64,000 nucleotides of DNA from Bradyrhizobium sp. RP6 (GTDB lineage Bacteria > Pseudomonadota > Alphaproteobacteria > Rhizobiales > Xanthobacteraceae). Positions 31,159 to 39,676 of the stretch are shown here, in pieces. Location: positions 16,808 through 80,807 of the forward strand of contig NZ_RQIT01000030.1 in the NCBI RefSeq assembly GCF_003837805.1. Reading direction: 5' to 3'. Under the pieces are notes generated by a model. That model was not told the origin of the DNA. It did no database searches and worked only from the letters and a program-made list of their open reading frames with translations. Position numbers and translations under genes: made by a program. How positions within the stretch are numbered: position 1 is the first letter of the stretch; every line of letters begins with the position of its first letter.

Positions 31159-32520
31159 TTAGTTCGCCGCCTTGGGCTTGTCGGCCGTGGCCTTGCTGTC
31201 GCCGCCCGGCGTCGGCGCAGCCGAGGCGCTGTTCTTGATGCCGTGGAGCAGGTCGCCGGCGAGCTTGAGCGCCTTGTCGTCCTTGGCGTCCGGCGGGACG
31301 TAGGATTGCGAGCCGGTCTTCTCGTCGCCGTCGTTCTTGAGATGGCCGCGCAGCGAAGCCTCGCCCTTGGTGTCGGTGCGCGACTTCAATTCGTCCGGCA
31401 CGTCCTGCAGCACCTCGATGTCGGGCACGATGCCCTTGGCCTGGATCGACTTGCCGGACGGCGTGTAGTAGCGGGCCGTGGTCAGCCGCAGCGCGCCGTT
31501 GCCGCTTCCGAGCGGGATGATGGTCTGCACCGAGCCCTTGCCGAACGATCGCGTGCCGACAATGGTCGCGCGCTTGTGGTCCTGCAGTGCGCCGGCGACG
31601 ATTTCCGACGCCGAGGCCGAGCCGCCATTGACCAGCACGATGACCGGCTTGCCCTTGGTCAGGTCGCCTGCATGCGCGGTGCGGCGCTGGGTCTCCTCGG
31701 CATTGCGGCCGCGGGTCGAGACGATCTCGCCCTTCTCCAGGAAGGAGTCGGAGACGGTGACCGCTTCCTCGAGCAGGCCGCCCGGATTGTTGCGCAGGTC
31801 GATGATGAAGCCCTTGAGCTTGTCGCCGCCGATCTGGTTCGTGAGATTGCCGATCTCGCGCTTCAGGCCTTCGGTGGTCTGCTCGTTGAAGGTGGTGATG
31901 CGGATGTAGCCGATATCGTCCTGCTCGACGCGCGCGCGCACCGAGCGGACACGGATGTTGTCGCGCACGAGCGTGACGTCGATCGGATTGTCCTGGCCCT
32001 TGCGGATGATCTTGAGCTTGATCTTGGTGTTGACCGGGCCGCGCATCTTCTCGACCGCCTGGTTCAGCGTCAGGCCCTGCACCGCCTCGTCGTCGAGGTT
32101 GGTGATGATGTCGTTGGCCATGACGCCGGCGCGCGAGGCGGGCGTGTCGTCGATCGGCGAGACCACCTTGATCAGGCCGTCTTCCATCGTGACCTCGATG
32201 CCGAGACCGCCGAACTCACCGCGGGTCTGCACCTGCATGTCGCGGAAGCTTTTGGCGTCCATGTAGCTCGAATGCGGATCGAGGCCGGTGAGCATGCCGC
32301 TGATGGCGGATTCGATCAGCTTGGTGTCGTCGGGCTTCTCGACATAGTCGGAGCGCACGCGCTCGAAGACGTCGCCGAACAGATTGAGCTGGCGATAGGT
32401 GTCCGCGGTGGCGGCTCGCGCGCTGGAGCCCATGAACACCGCGCGCGGCTGGGTCACGAACAGCGTCAGCGCTGCACCGGTGGCGGCGCTTAGGAGGATT
32501 ACTGAAGTCTTGCGCATCAT
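31159..32520 (-). CDS. ctpA: C-terminal processing peptidase (S41 family)
   Basis: A 453-aa periplasmic tail-specific protease. A signal anchor (VILLSAATGAALTLFVT) is followed by the N-terminal helix domain, a PDZ domain (VEVTMEDGLIKVVSPIDDTPA in part, ending TLNQAVEKMRG) and the S41 domain with the nucleophilic Ser in GGSASASEIVAGAL and the Lys base in GTRSFGKGSVQ. The C-terminal tail is low-complexity (TADKPKAAN). Its start overlaps the envC stop by 4 bases, so EnvC and CtpA are coupled, a well-conserved alphaproteobacterial pair. Confidence 0.94.
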   Translation of the reverse strand: MMRKTSVILLSAATGAALTLFVTQPRAVFMGSSARAATADTYRQLNLFGDVFERVRSDYVEKPDDTKLIESAISGMLTGLDPHSSYMDAKSFRDMQVQTRGEFGGLGIEVTMEDGLIKVVSPIDDTPASRAGVMANDIITNLDDEAVQGLTLNQAVEKMRGPVNTKIKLKIIRKGQDNPIDVTLVRDNIRVRSVRARVEQDDIGYIRITTFNEQTTEGLKREIGNLTNQIGGDKLKGFIIDLRNNPGGLLEEAVTVSDSFLEKGEIVSTRGRNAEETQRRTAHAGDLTKGKPVIVLVNGGSASASEIVAGALQDHKRATIVGTRSFGKGSVQTIIPLGSGNGALRLTTARYYTPSGKSIQAKGIVPDIEVLQDVPDELKSRTDTKGEASLRGHLKNDGDEKTGSQSYVPPDAKDDKALKLAGDLLHGIKNSASAAPTPGGDSKATADKPKAAN

Positions 32521-33854
32521 CCGCGAACCTTCTCGCCTTCATTTGCGGCCCACCATGGGCCTGGATCGATTGGAGTGCCGTCTTTACGGAACTCGACATA
32601 CAGCACAGGTTGACTCGCGTTCGTGGCGAGAATGGAGGCGACTTGAGAAGTCGACCCCATGGTCGCGACCGGCTCCCCCGTGAGCACAAACTGGCCAATG
32701 TTGACCGAAATGCGCTCCATCCCGGCGATCAGGACATGATACCCGCCACCGGCATTGAGGATCAAGAGTTGTCCATAGCTGCGGAAGGGGCCGGCATAGA
32801 CCACCCAGCCGTCACACGGCGTCGTGACCTGTGAGCCGGGCCTGGTGGCCAGCGAAATTCCCTTCTGGACCCCGCCGACCCCGTCGGAACCGCCAAAGTC
32901 CCTGATCTTGTTACCGTTAACAGGGAGAGGCAAAAGGCCCTTGGCCGAGGCGAAGGCGATCGCCGGGGTGGTGCGGGACTTGTCCTTGAAAGCGCCCGGG
33001 CCCGACTTGGCGTTGACGTTGGCGCTGGCGGCCGCCTTGGCCTCGGCCTGCCTTGCAGCCTCGGCCGCCTTCTCGGCCGCCTTGGCCGCGCTTTGCAGGT
33101 CCTGCTCCATCTTGGCGATCAGCCCCTGGAGATCGCCGACCTGCCGTGAAAGCGCGATGGCGCGCGAATTCTCGGCGTCCAAATCCTTCTCGCGTGCCGC
33201 CTGCTGGCGCTGCCGCTCGTCGACCAGGGCGGTGAGCCGGGTCTGGTCGCTCCTGACCTTGTCGCGGTCGGAGGCGAGCTGGTCGCGCTCGGCGGCGATC
33301 GTCTTGCGCAAGGCCACGAGCTCGCCGAGCTCGCTCGCGATCTTCTCGGCGCGGCCGCGCAATTCCGGCACGACGGCGCCGAGCAGCATCGCCGTGCGCA
33401 GTGATTGCAGCGCATCCTCGGGCCGCACCAGCAGCGCCGGCGGCGTGCGCCGGCCGGCACGCTGCAAGGCCGCCAGGACCTCGACGATGTCGGCACGACG
33501 CGAATCGAGCGAGCTGCGCATCTGCTGCTCGCGGCCGTTCAGCGCGCGCAGGCGCGCTTCTGCCTCGTCGATCTTGGTCTCCACAGTGCGTACATTGGCG
33601 GCGGTCTCGATCAGCTGCTGATTGAGCTGGGTGCGATCCTGGCCGAGCGCGGTGATCTCGGCCTTGAGCTTGGCCTGTGCTTCTTCCGCGCTCTTCTGCC
33701 TGGCGCGCGCGGCTTCCAGCTCCTGCTCACGCTGCTTGATCGCGTCGGGCGAGATGGCTGCGGTCTGCGGCGCCGGTGTTGTCGTCTGGGCTTGCGCGAG
33801 GCTTGCGCCGGTGACGTTGGCGATCAGAAGTAGGTTGAGAATCGGCGCTCGCAT
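32517..33854 (-). CDS. envC: Murein hydrolase activator EnvC-like (coiled coil plus degenerate M23 domain)
   Basis: A 445-aa secreted protein: signal peptide (ILNLLLIANVTGASLAQA), a long coiled coil (about 35-260) and a C-terminal LytM/M23-like domain. The zinc ligands of active M23 peptidases are changed: the usual H-x-x-x-D region reads QKGIS, and the HxH place reads YHVLIAG. The closing YVEFRKDGTPIDPGPWW matches EnvC. So it probably regulates an amidase rather than cutting peptidoglycan. Precedes ctpA with a 4-base overlap and is downstream of rlmH. Confidence 0.9.
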   Translation of the reverse strand: MRAPILNLLLIANVTGASLAQAQTTTPAPQTAAISPDAIKQREQELEAARARQKSAEEAQAKLKAEITALGQDRTQLNQQLIETAANVRTVETKIDEAEARLRALNGREQQMRSSLDSRRADIVEVLAALQRAGRRTPPALLVRPEDALQSLRTAMLLGAVVPELRGRAEKIASELGELVALRKTIAAERDQLASDRDKVRSDQTRLTALVDERQRQQAAREKDLDAENSRAIALSRQVGDLQGLIAKMEQDLQSAAKAAEKAAEAARQAEAKAAASANVNAKSGPGAFKDKSRTTPAIAFASAKGLLPLPVNGNKIRDFGGSDGVGGVQKGISLATRPGSQVTTPCDGWVVYAGPFRSYGQLLILNAGGGYHVLIAGMERISVNIGQFVLTGEPVATMGSTSQVASILATNASQPVLYVEFRKDGTPIDPGPWWAANEGEKVRG

Positions 33855-33888
33855 CGCTCCTCAGCAAAAGTGCTCGTTGTGGCGCGCA

Positions 33889-34371
33889 TCATGCGCGGTG
33901 ATAGGGGTGGCCCGCCAGAATCGTGGCGGCCCGATAAAGCTGTTCCAGAAGCATGACGCGGACCATTTGATGCGGCCAGGTCGCAGAGCCGAACGCGATC
34001 GCGAGCTTGGCCTTACGGCGCAATTCGGGCGAAAGTCCGTCCGCCCCTCCGATCACGAAAATAGTATGTCCGATGCCTTCGTCGCGCCAGCGCCCGAGAT
34101 GCCGTGCGAATACGGTGGACTCGAGATTCTGGCCGCGTTCGTCCAGCGCCACCAGGACGGATCTTTCCGAAATATGCGCCGAGATCGCCGCGGCCTCTTC
34201 GGCCATCCGTGTCGCCGTATCGCGCGCGCGGCTCTCGGGAATTTCGTGGATGCTGAGCTCGCGGAATCCAAGCTTACGGCCGGCCTCGTCGAACCGCTCG
34301 AAATAGCGATCGGCAAGCTCCCGTTCGGGGCCCTGCTTCAGCCGGCCCACCGCAATGACAGCAACACGCAT
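33889..34371 (-). CDS. rlmH: 23S rRNA (pseudouridine1915-N3)-methyltransferase RlmH
   Basis: A 160-aa SPOUT methyltransferase. The N-terminus MRVAVIAVGRLK, FVIGGADGLS (the SAM knot) and the closing EQLYRAATILAGHPYHR are diagnostic. It methylates helix 69 of 23S rRNA. Start at the ATG at 34371, which gives the usual length; an ATG at 34437 adds 22 non-family residues. It sits with rsfS and nadD upstream and envC downstream, a stable alphaproteobacterial order. Confidence 0.95.
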   Translation of the reverse strand: MRVAVIAVGRLKQGPERELADRYFERFDEAGRKLGFRELSIHEIPESRARDTATRMAEEAAAISAHISERSVLVALDERGQNLESTVFARHLGRWRDEGIGHTIFVIGGADGLSPELRRKAKLAIAFGSATWPHQMVRVMLLEQLYRAATILAGHPYHRA

Positions 34372-34482
34372 GATATCTTCGGGGCCTGATATCTTCAGGG
34401 GCGCGTTTTCAAGACCGCGCGCAACAAGCGCGCGCACGACGCTAGCATGCGCGTCAGCCGATTCGAAATCGGCTCGATGAGC

Positions 34483-34935
34483 CTAGATCGCCTTCGCCGC
34501 CCCTGGGCCCTGCGTGTACAATCTCTCGAGATTGTAGAACTCGCGGACCTCGGGTCTGAACACGTGCACGATCACATCGCCGGAATCGATCAGCACCCAG
34601 TCGCAATTGGGCAAGCCCTCGACATGGATGTTCTTGATGCCGTTTTCCTTGAGGCTCTTGGTGACGTTTTCCGCGATCGCGCCGACGTGCCGGTTCACCC
34701 GGCCGGTGGTCACGATCATGTAGTCGGAGTACGCCGATTTGCCGCGAAGGTCGATGGTGACCGTCTCTTCCGCCTTCATGTCCTCGAGGCGGGAGAGGAT
34801 CAGGCTCAGCGTCTTGTCGGCGTCGGGTTGCGCCTTCAAGGCCGCAGCTTTGGTCGATGTTTTACGCGCAGGCTTGGCAACCTTGGGTAAAACAGACTTT
34901 GTCGAAGCTGACTTGGTCGAAGCTGATTTGGACAA
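34483..34935 (-). CDS. rsfS: Ribosome silencing factor RsfS
   Basis: About 150 aa. The DUF143/RsfS core (LEDMKAEETVTIDLRGKSA in part, SDYMIVTTGRVNRHVGAIAE in part, DWVLIDSGDVIVHVFRPEVREFY in part) covers residues 40-140. It blocks subunit joining by binding L14. The N-terminal 35 residues are Ser/Thr/Lys repeats (ASTKSASTKS) and start with a TTG at 34935 without a clear ribosome-binding site, so the true start is uncertain. Neighbours are nadD upstream and rlmH downstream. Confidence 0.93.
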   Translation of the reverse strand: MSKSASTKSASTKSVLPKVAKPARKTSTKAAALKAQPDADKTLSLILSRLEDMKAEETVTIDLRGKSAYSDYMIVTTGRVNRHVGAIAENVTKSLKENGIKNIHVEGLPNCDWVLIDSGDVIVHVFRPEVREFYNLERLYTQGPGAAKAI

Positions 34936-35065
34936 TACAGATGTGGTCAGGGACCATTCCTTTCACTGTATCGCGAACGCCGAATCCGACGCTCGCTGGC
35001 TACACTACATCATGTGGGGTTAAGGGTTTCAATATGCCAGAGAGCCTCCAGCCGCACAGTTCGTC

Positions 35066-35710
35066 TCACTTCGTACCTTTCCAGCTCCCGTCCGGGTTCC
35101 GCAGGCCCGTCGAGGAGAGGTTCAGCTTCAATCCGGTCAGGAAGACCCAGGCCGGCGCCGGCCGATCCGCGAGCAGCGCAGCCTTGTTCTCGGGTAGGCG
35201 GTAACGCGCTAGGGCCTTGGCGGCTGGCGAGGCGAGGGCGCGAAAACTCTGCGGCGGGCGATCGATGACGGCGATCGGCACCTGGCCGGCGATGCGCCGC
35301 CAGTCCTGCCAACGGTGGAATTGAGCGAGGTTGTCGGCGCCCATGATCCAGACAAAGCGCAGGCCGCGAAGGCGGCGGCGCAACGTGTTGATCGTGTCGA
35401 TAGTGTAGCGCGTGCGAATGACGGATTCGAGACAGCTCACCTCGATCCTGGGATCGTTGGCGACGTCGCGCGCGGCCTGCATGCGCTCGCCGAGCTCATG
35501 CAGCGCGCCGTTCTCCTTCAGCGGGTTACCGGGCGTGACCAGCCACCAGACGCGATCGAGCTGCAATCGCTTCAGCGCGAATTGACTGATCGCGCGATGG
35601 GCCTGATGCGGCGGATTGAAGGAGCCGCCGAGCAGGCCGACGCGCATGCCCGGTGTCGAGGGCGGGATCGCTTGCGCCACGAAACGCGGCACGACGAAAT
35701 TGTTGCTCAA
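35066..35710 (-). CDS. nadD: Nicotinate-nucleotide adenylyltransferase
   Basis: A 214-aa nucleotidyltransferase that makes NaAD in NAD synthesis. GGSFNPPHQAHR is the T/HxGH nucleotide-binding motif and RTRYTIDTI(N)TL the second conserved segment; LSSTGLR near the end corresponds to the ISSTxIR box. The TTG at 35710 has GAGG 9 nt upstream; a downstream ATG at 35647 gives MRVGLLGGSF. It is 23 nt after proA in a proB-proA-nadD-rsfS-rlmH order. Confidence 0.95.
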   Translation of the reverse strand: MSNNFVVPRFVAQAIPPSTPGMRVGLLGGSFNPPHQAHRAISQFALKRLQLDRVWWLVTPGNPLKENGALHELGERMQAARDVANDPRIEVSCLESVIRTRYTIDTINTLRRRLRGLRFVWIMGADNLAQFHRWQDWRRIAGQVPIAVIDRPPQSFRALASPAAKALARYRLPENKAALLADRPAPAWVFLTGLKLNLSSTGLRNPDGSWKGTK

Positions 35711-35733
35711 TTGCCCGCGCCTCGCGACGTTAC

Positions 35734-37041
35734 CTACGGCCGCGTCTGCCCGGTGCCGTGGACGCGATATTTGAAGCTCGTCAACTGCTCGGCGCCGACG
35801 GGACCGCGGGCGTGGAACCGGCCGGTGGCAATTCCGATCTCGGCGCCGAAACCGAACTCGCCGCCATCGGCGAACTGCGTCGAGGCGTTGTGCAGCACGA
35901 TTGCGGAATCGACCTCGCTCAGGAATTTCTTCGCGGCAGCCTCATCCGCGCTCACGATCGCGTCGGTGTGATGCGACCCGTGGTTCTGGATGTGCGCGAT
36001 CGCGCCGTCGACACCGTCGACCACCTTCGCCGCGATGATCGCGTCGAGATATTCGGTGTCCCAATCGTCCTCGCCGGCAGGCTTGACCCGTGCATCGGTC
36101 TTCTGCACGGCGTCGTCGCCGCGCACCTCGCAGCCGGCATCGAGCAGCATCTCGACCAGCGGCTTCAGGCTCGATGCAACAGCGGCGCGATCGACCAGCA
36201 GCGTCTCGGCCGCGCCGCAGACGCCGGTGCGCCGCATCTTGGCATTGAGCACGATCGACTTCGCCATCGCGAGGTCGGCGCTGCCGTCGACATAGACGTG
36301 GTTGACGCCTTCGAGATGCGCGAAGACCGGCACGCGCGCCTCCTGCTCGACACGCGCGACGAGGCTCTTGCCCCCGCGCGGCACGATCACGTCGATGGCG
36401 CCGTTCAGGCCTGACAGCATCATGCCGACCGCGGCCCGGTCGCGCGTCGGGACCAGCGTGATCGCAGCTTCGGGCAGGCCCGCTTCGCGCAGGCCCTGCA
36501 CCAGGCACTCATGGATGGCACGGCAGGATCGGAAACTGTCGGAGCCGCCGCGCAGGATCACGGCATTGCCGGACTTCAGGCACAGCACGCCGGCATCGGC
36601 CGCGACGTTCGGGCGGCTCTCGAAGATCACGCCGACGACGCCGAGCGGCACGCGCACGCGCTCGATGGTCATGCCGTTCGGCCGCTGCCAGCTCTCGGTG
36701 ACGATCCCGATGGGATCGGCGATGCCGCGCACGATACCGATACCCTCGGCCATGCCCTCGACCCGCGCCGGCGTCAGCGTCAGGCGGTCGATGAAGGACG
36801 AGGTGGCATTGCCGGAGGCCCGCGCCTCGGCGACGTCCTCGGCATTGGCGGCGAGAATCGCAGCGGCATTGCTGCGGATCGCCCGTTCCATGGCCTCCAG
36901 TGCGCGGTTCTTCTGCTCCGGCGGCGCCAGCGCCAGCACGCGCGCGGCAGCGCGGGCACGGGTCCCGAGATCGGACATCAGCGCCAAGAGATCGCTAGTC
37001 CGATCGGCATTGCCGTCGACGGCTTTGAGGGAGGCGGCCAT
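35734..37041 (-). CDS. proA: Gamma-glutamyl phosphate reductase
   Basis: A 435-aa aldehyde-dehydrogenase-fold enzyme that makes glutamate semialdehyde for proline. VGVIFESRPNV, LKSGNAVILRGGSD, and the catalytic Cys in MRRTGVCGAAETLL are family hallmarks. It is separated from proB by about 200 nt that hold a palindromic repeat, whereas in many genomes the two overlap or nearly abut. Full length. Confidence 0.96.
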   Translation of the reverse strand: MAASLKAVDGNADRTSDLLALMSDLGTRARAAARVLALAPPEQKNRALEAMERAIRSNAAAILAANAEDVAEARASGNATSSFIDRLTLTPARVEGMAEGIGIVRGIADPIGIVTESWQRPNGMTIERVRVPLGVVGVIFESRPNVAADAGVLCLKSGNAVILRGGSDSFRSCRAIHECLVQGLREAGLPEAAITLVPTRDRAAVGMMLSGLNGAIDVIVPRGGKSLVARVEQEARVPVFAHLEGVNHVYVDGSADLAMAKSIVLNAKMRRTGVCGAAETLLVDRAAVASSLKPLVEMLLDAGCEVRGDDAVQKTDARVKPAGEDDWDTEYLDAIIAAKVVDGVDGAIAHIQNHGSHHTDAIVSADEAAAKKFLSEVDSAIVLHNASTQFADGGEFGFGAEIGIATGRFHARGPVGAEQLTSFKYRVHGTGQTRP

Positions 37042-37147
37042 TGGAGTTTCAACCTTCTGCTAAGGCAGTGTCCTAGCACGGAAATCCCGCTTTTGCGAAG
37101 GGCGGGCAGGGTATGGCAGGTCTCCGGGGGTTGCTGGCCCACTCCGA

Positions 37148-37230
37148 CGTCATTCCGGGCGGTGCGCGAGCACCGAACCCGGAATCTCGAGATTCCGGGT
37201 CTGGTCCTTTGGACCATCCCGGAATGACGG
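37148..37230. repeat. Palindromic intergenic repeat between proB and proA (cgtcattcc family)
   Basis: About 83 bp with ends cgtcattccggg and cccggaatgacgg and inner perfect palindrome ggaatctcgagattcc. It sits in the proB-proA transcript and ends 10 nt before the proB stop codon. Confidence 0.85.
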
Positions 37231-37240
37231 AGCAAAGCGT

Positions 37241-38362
37241 CTACCCGCCCACCACCAGATCGTCCCGGTGGATCATCTCCGATCGCCCGCTGATGCCGAG
37301 GATCATCATCACATCGGGCGAGGAGCGTCCCTTGATCCGCTCGGCATCCTCGGCGTCGTAGGCGACGAGACCGCGGCCGATCTCGCTGGTGTCGGGCCCG
37401 CGCACGATCACGGCGTCGCCGCGGGCGAACTGGCCGTCGACCCGGATCACGCCGGCCGGCAGCAGGCTCGCGCCCGCGCGAAGGGCGGCGACGGCGCCGG
37501 CATCGATGGTCAGCGTGCCCTTGGGCTCCAGCGAGCCCGCGATCCACCGCTTTCGCGAGGTGATGGGGTTGGCCGGCGTCAGGAACCAGGTGCAGCGGCC
37601 GCCATTGGCGATCGCCTGCAGCGGGTGCTCGATCTTGCCGGAGGCGATCAGCATGTGCGTGCCGCCCGTCGTGGCGATCTTGGCCGCCTCGACCTTGGTG
37701 CGCATGCCGCCGCGCGACAGTTCGGACTCGGCATCTCCCGCCACCGCCTCGATCTCCGAGGAGATGCTCTCGACCACCGGAATGAGCTTGGCGTTCGGGT
37801 TGTTCTTCGGCGGCGCGTCGTAGAGCCCGTCGATGTCGGACAGCAGCACCAGGAGGTCGGCGCTCGCCATGGTGGCGACCCGCGCGGCGAGGCGGTCATT
37901 GTCGCCGTAGCGGATCTCGTTGGTGGCCACCGTGTCGTTCTCGTTGATCACGGGGATCGCGCGCCATTCCAGCAGCTTGCCGATGGTGGAGCGGGCATTG
38001 AGATAGCGGCGGCGCTCCTCGGTGTCCTGGAGCGTCACCAGGATCTGGCCGGCGCCGATGCCGTGCGCCCCCAGCACCTCGGACCAGATCCGCGCCAGCG
38101 CGATCTGGCCGACCGCGGCGGCAGCCTGGCTTTCCTCCAGCTTCAGTGGGCCGCGCGGCAGCTTGAGGCGGCTGCGGCCGAGTGCGATCGAGCCGGAGGA
38201 GACGACGAGGACGTCGCGCCCTTCGTTGTGCAGCTTGGCCATGTCGTCGGCGAGCGCGGCGAGCCAGGACGCCCGCACCTCGCCCTTGTCGGAATCAACC
38301 AGCAGCGCGGAGCCGACCTTGACGACGATACGGCGGAATTGACTGAGTTCGGGGCTGGCCAT
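37241..38362 (-). CDS. proB: Glutamate 5-kinase
   Basis: A 373-aa amino-acid kinase plus C-terminal PUA domain. VVKVGSALLVDSD is the phosphate-binding N-terminus; SSGSIALGR, NENDTVATNEIRYGDND (in part), and DIDGLYD are diagnostic; the PUA part begins near GTLTIDAGAVAALR. It phosphorylates glutamate for proline synthesis and is feedback-inhibited in the family. Start at the ATG at 38362; upstream ATGs give Pro/Arg-rich non-family sequence. The usual upstream partner obgE is about 3.2 kb away, split off by the two genes at 38567 and 39677. Confidence 0.95.
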   Translation of the reverse strand: MASPELSQFRRIVVKVGSALLVDSDKGEVRASWLAALADDMAKLHNEGRDVLVVSSGSIALGRSRLKLPRGPLKLEESQAAAAVGQIALARIWSEVLGAHGIGAGQILVTLQDTEERRRYLNARSTIGKLLEWRAIPVINENDTVATNEIRYGDNDRLAARVATMASADLLVLLSDIDGLYDAPPKNNPNAKLIPVVESISSEIEAVAGDAESELSRGGMRTKVEAAKIATTGGTHMLIASGKIEHPLQAIANGGRCTWFLTPANPITSRKRWIAGSLEPKGTLTIDAGAVAALRAGASLLPAGVIRVDGQFARGDAVIVRGPDTSEIGRGLVAYDAEDAERIKGRSSPDVMMILGISGRSEMIHRDDLVVGG

Positions 38363-38566
38363 GTGTTTATGTGCTGGCGCGTGTGACGAATTGCTCTGCA
38401 TCGGAAGCGGCGGAGGGAAAGCGCGGCGCCGGTGAGGCCTGCTTTTGCAGCAGGACGATGGCCGGCGCAAGGCGGGCGAGATGGTAAACGGCCAACGTCG
38501 GCCTTGTCCTGGACGCCGTTCCGGTTCTAATGCCGGCAACCAAGAACAGGGCTGGAGAGGAAACGT

Positions 38567-39532
38567 ATGGACCGCCGCAAATTCGTGACCGGATGCCTCG
38601 GCCTGCCGCTACTGGCGCAAGCGGGTGGGGCGCAAGCGCAGGCCGGGCTGAGCAAGATCATCTTCCCCTTCGCGGCCGGAGCCGGCGGCGATACGCTGTG
38701 CCGCCTGATCGCGCAGGAGATGGCGCCGGTGCTGCAACGGACCATCGTGGTCGAGAACCGTACCGGCGGCGACGGCCTGATCGGCATCAAGGCGGTGAAA
38801 GGCGCAAGCTCCGACGGCAGCATGGTGCTGGTGACGACAGGGCCGACCATGTACCTGCTGCCGATGGTGGAGACGACACCGAGCTTCGACACGGCCAAGG
38901 ACTTCGTGCCGGTGTCGCTGCTGGCGCGGTTCGAATTCGCGGTCGTGATCGGTCCGGGAGTCGACGCCCCGGATTTCAAGAGTTTTGTCGCCTGGCTGAA
39001 GGCGCATCCCGACAAGGCGTCGTTTGGCGTGCCGAGCAACGGCACCATCCCTCATTTCACGGGCTCCAAGCTCGAGAAGGATCTCGGCATGTCCCTGACC
39101 CGCGTGCCCTATCGCGGCAGCGCGCCGATCCTCAACGACCTCGTCGGCGGCCACATTTCGTTCGGCATCGTGACATTGGCCGATGCGCTGCCGCAGCACC
39201 GCGCCAAAGGCGTGAAGATCATCGCGGTCGCGAGTGCCGAACGTTCGCCCTTCGCGCCCGACGTTCCGACGCTAAAGGAGAGCGGCATCGATCTCGTTGC
39301 GGACGCCTGGTACGGCATGTGGCTTCCCGCCGGCAGCCCGCCGGAGTTTGCGAGCAGGCTCGGCGCGGCCGCGAGTGCGGCGCTGGCAAAGCCCGACGTG
39401 AAAGAGAAGCTCACCGCGATCGGACTCATTCCGGTCGGCTCGACGCCCGAGGGGCTGACCAAGGAGCTCGCAGCCAACATCGCGCTGTGGCGGCCGATCG
39501 TGAAAGCGACCGGATACAAGATCGAGAATTGA
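38567..39532 (+). CDS. Bug-family (TctC-like) tripartite tricarboxylate transporter solute-binding protein
   Basis: A 321-aa periplasmic binding protein. A twin-arginine-like leader MDRRKFVTG with a hydrophobic stretch and cleavage near AQAQA precedes IIFPFAAGAGGDTLCR and VVENRTGGDGLIG, the two Bug loops that hold a carboxylate ligand, and DLVGGHISFG near residue 190. No TctA/TctB membrane genes are nearby, which is common for orphan Bug proteins. Good AGAGGA ribosome-binding site. It is divergent from proB and beside a sulfatase gene that points the other way. Confidence 0.92.
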   Translation: MDRRKFVTGCLGLPLLAQAGGAQAQAGLSKIIFPFAAGAGGDTLCRLIAQEMAPVLQRTIVVENRTGGDGLIGIKAVKGASSDGSMVLVTTGPTMYLLPMVETTPSFDTAKDFVPVSLLARFEFAVVIGPGVDAPDFKSFVAWLKAHPDKASFGVPSNGTIPHFTGSKLEKDLGMSLTRVPYRGSAPILNDLVGGHISFGIVTLADALPQHRAKGVKIIAVASAERSPFAPDVPTLKESGIDLVADAWYGMWLPAGSPPEFASRLGAAASAALAKPDVKEKLTAIGLIPVGSTPEGLTKELAANIALWRPIVKATGYKIEN

Positions 39533-39542
39533 GTCTCTCCTG

Positions 39543-39629
39543 CCGTCATTGCGAGGAGCGAAGCGACGAAGCAATCCAGAATCTCTCCGGAGAAAGAACT
39601 GGATTGCTTCGTTGCGCTCGCAATGACGG
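39543..39629. repeat. Palindromic intergenic repeat (cgtcattgc family), copy 1
   Basis: About 87 bp: ccgtcattgcgaggagcg ... cgctcgcaatgacgg with inner arms gaagcaatccag / ctggattgcttc. Almost identical in its arms to the element at 43318. It lies between the Bug and sulfatase genes, 10 nt after the Bug stop. Confidence 0.85.
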
Positions 39630-39676
39630 CGTGGACGGATGTTCGATCGTATCGGCTTTCGAACGCGCGGAGCAGC

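Noticed and set aside
30583..32493. A 636-codon plus-strand open frame opposite ctpA
   Set aside because: Shadow of ctpA and the DUF610 gene, and it runs through a strong terminator.
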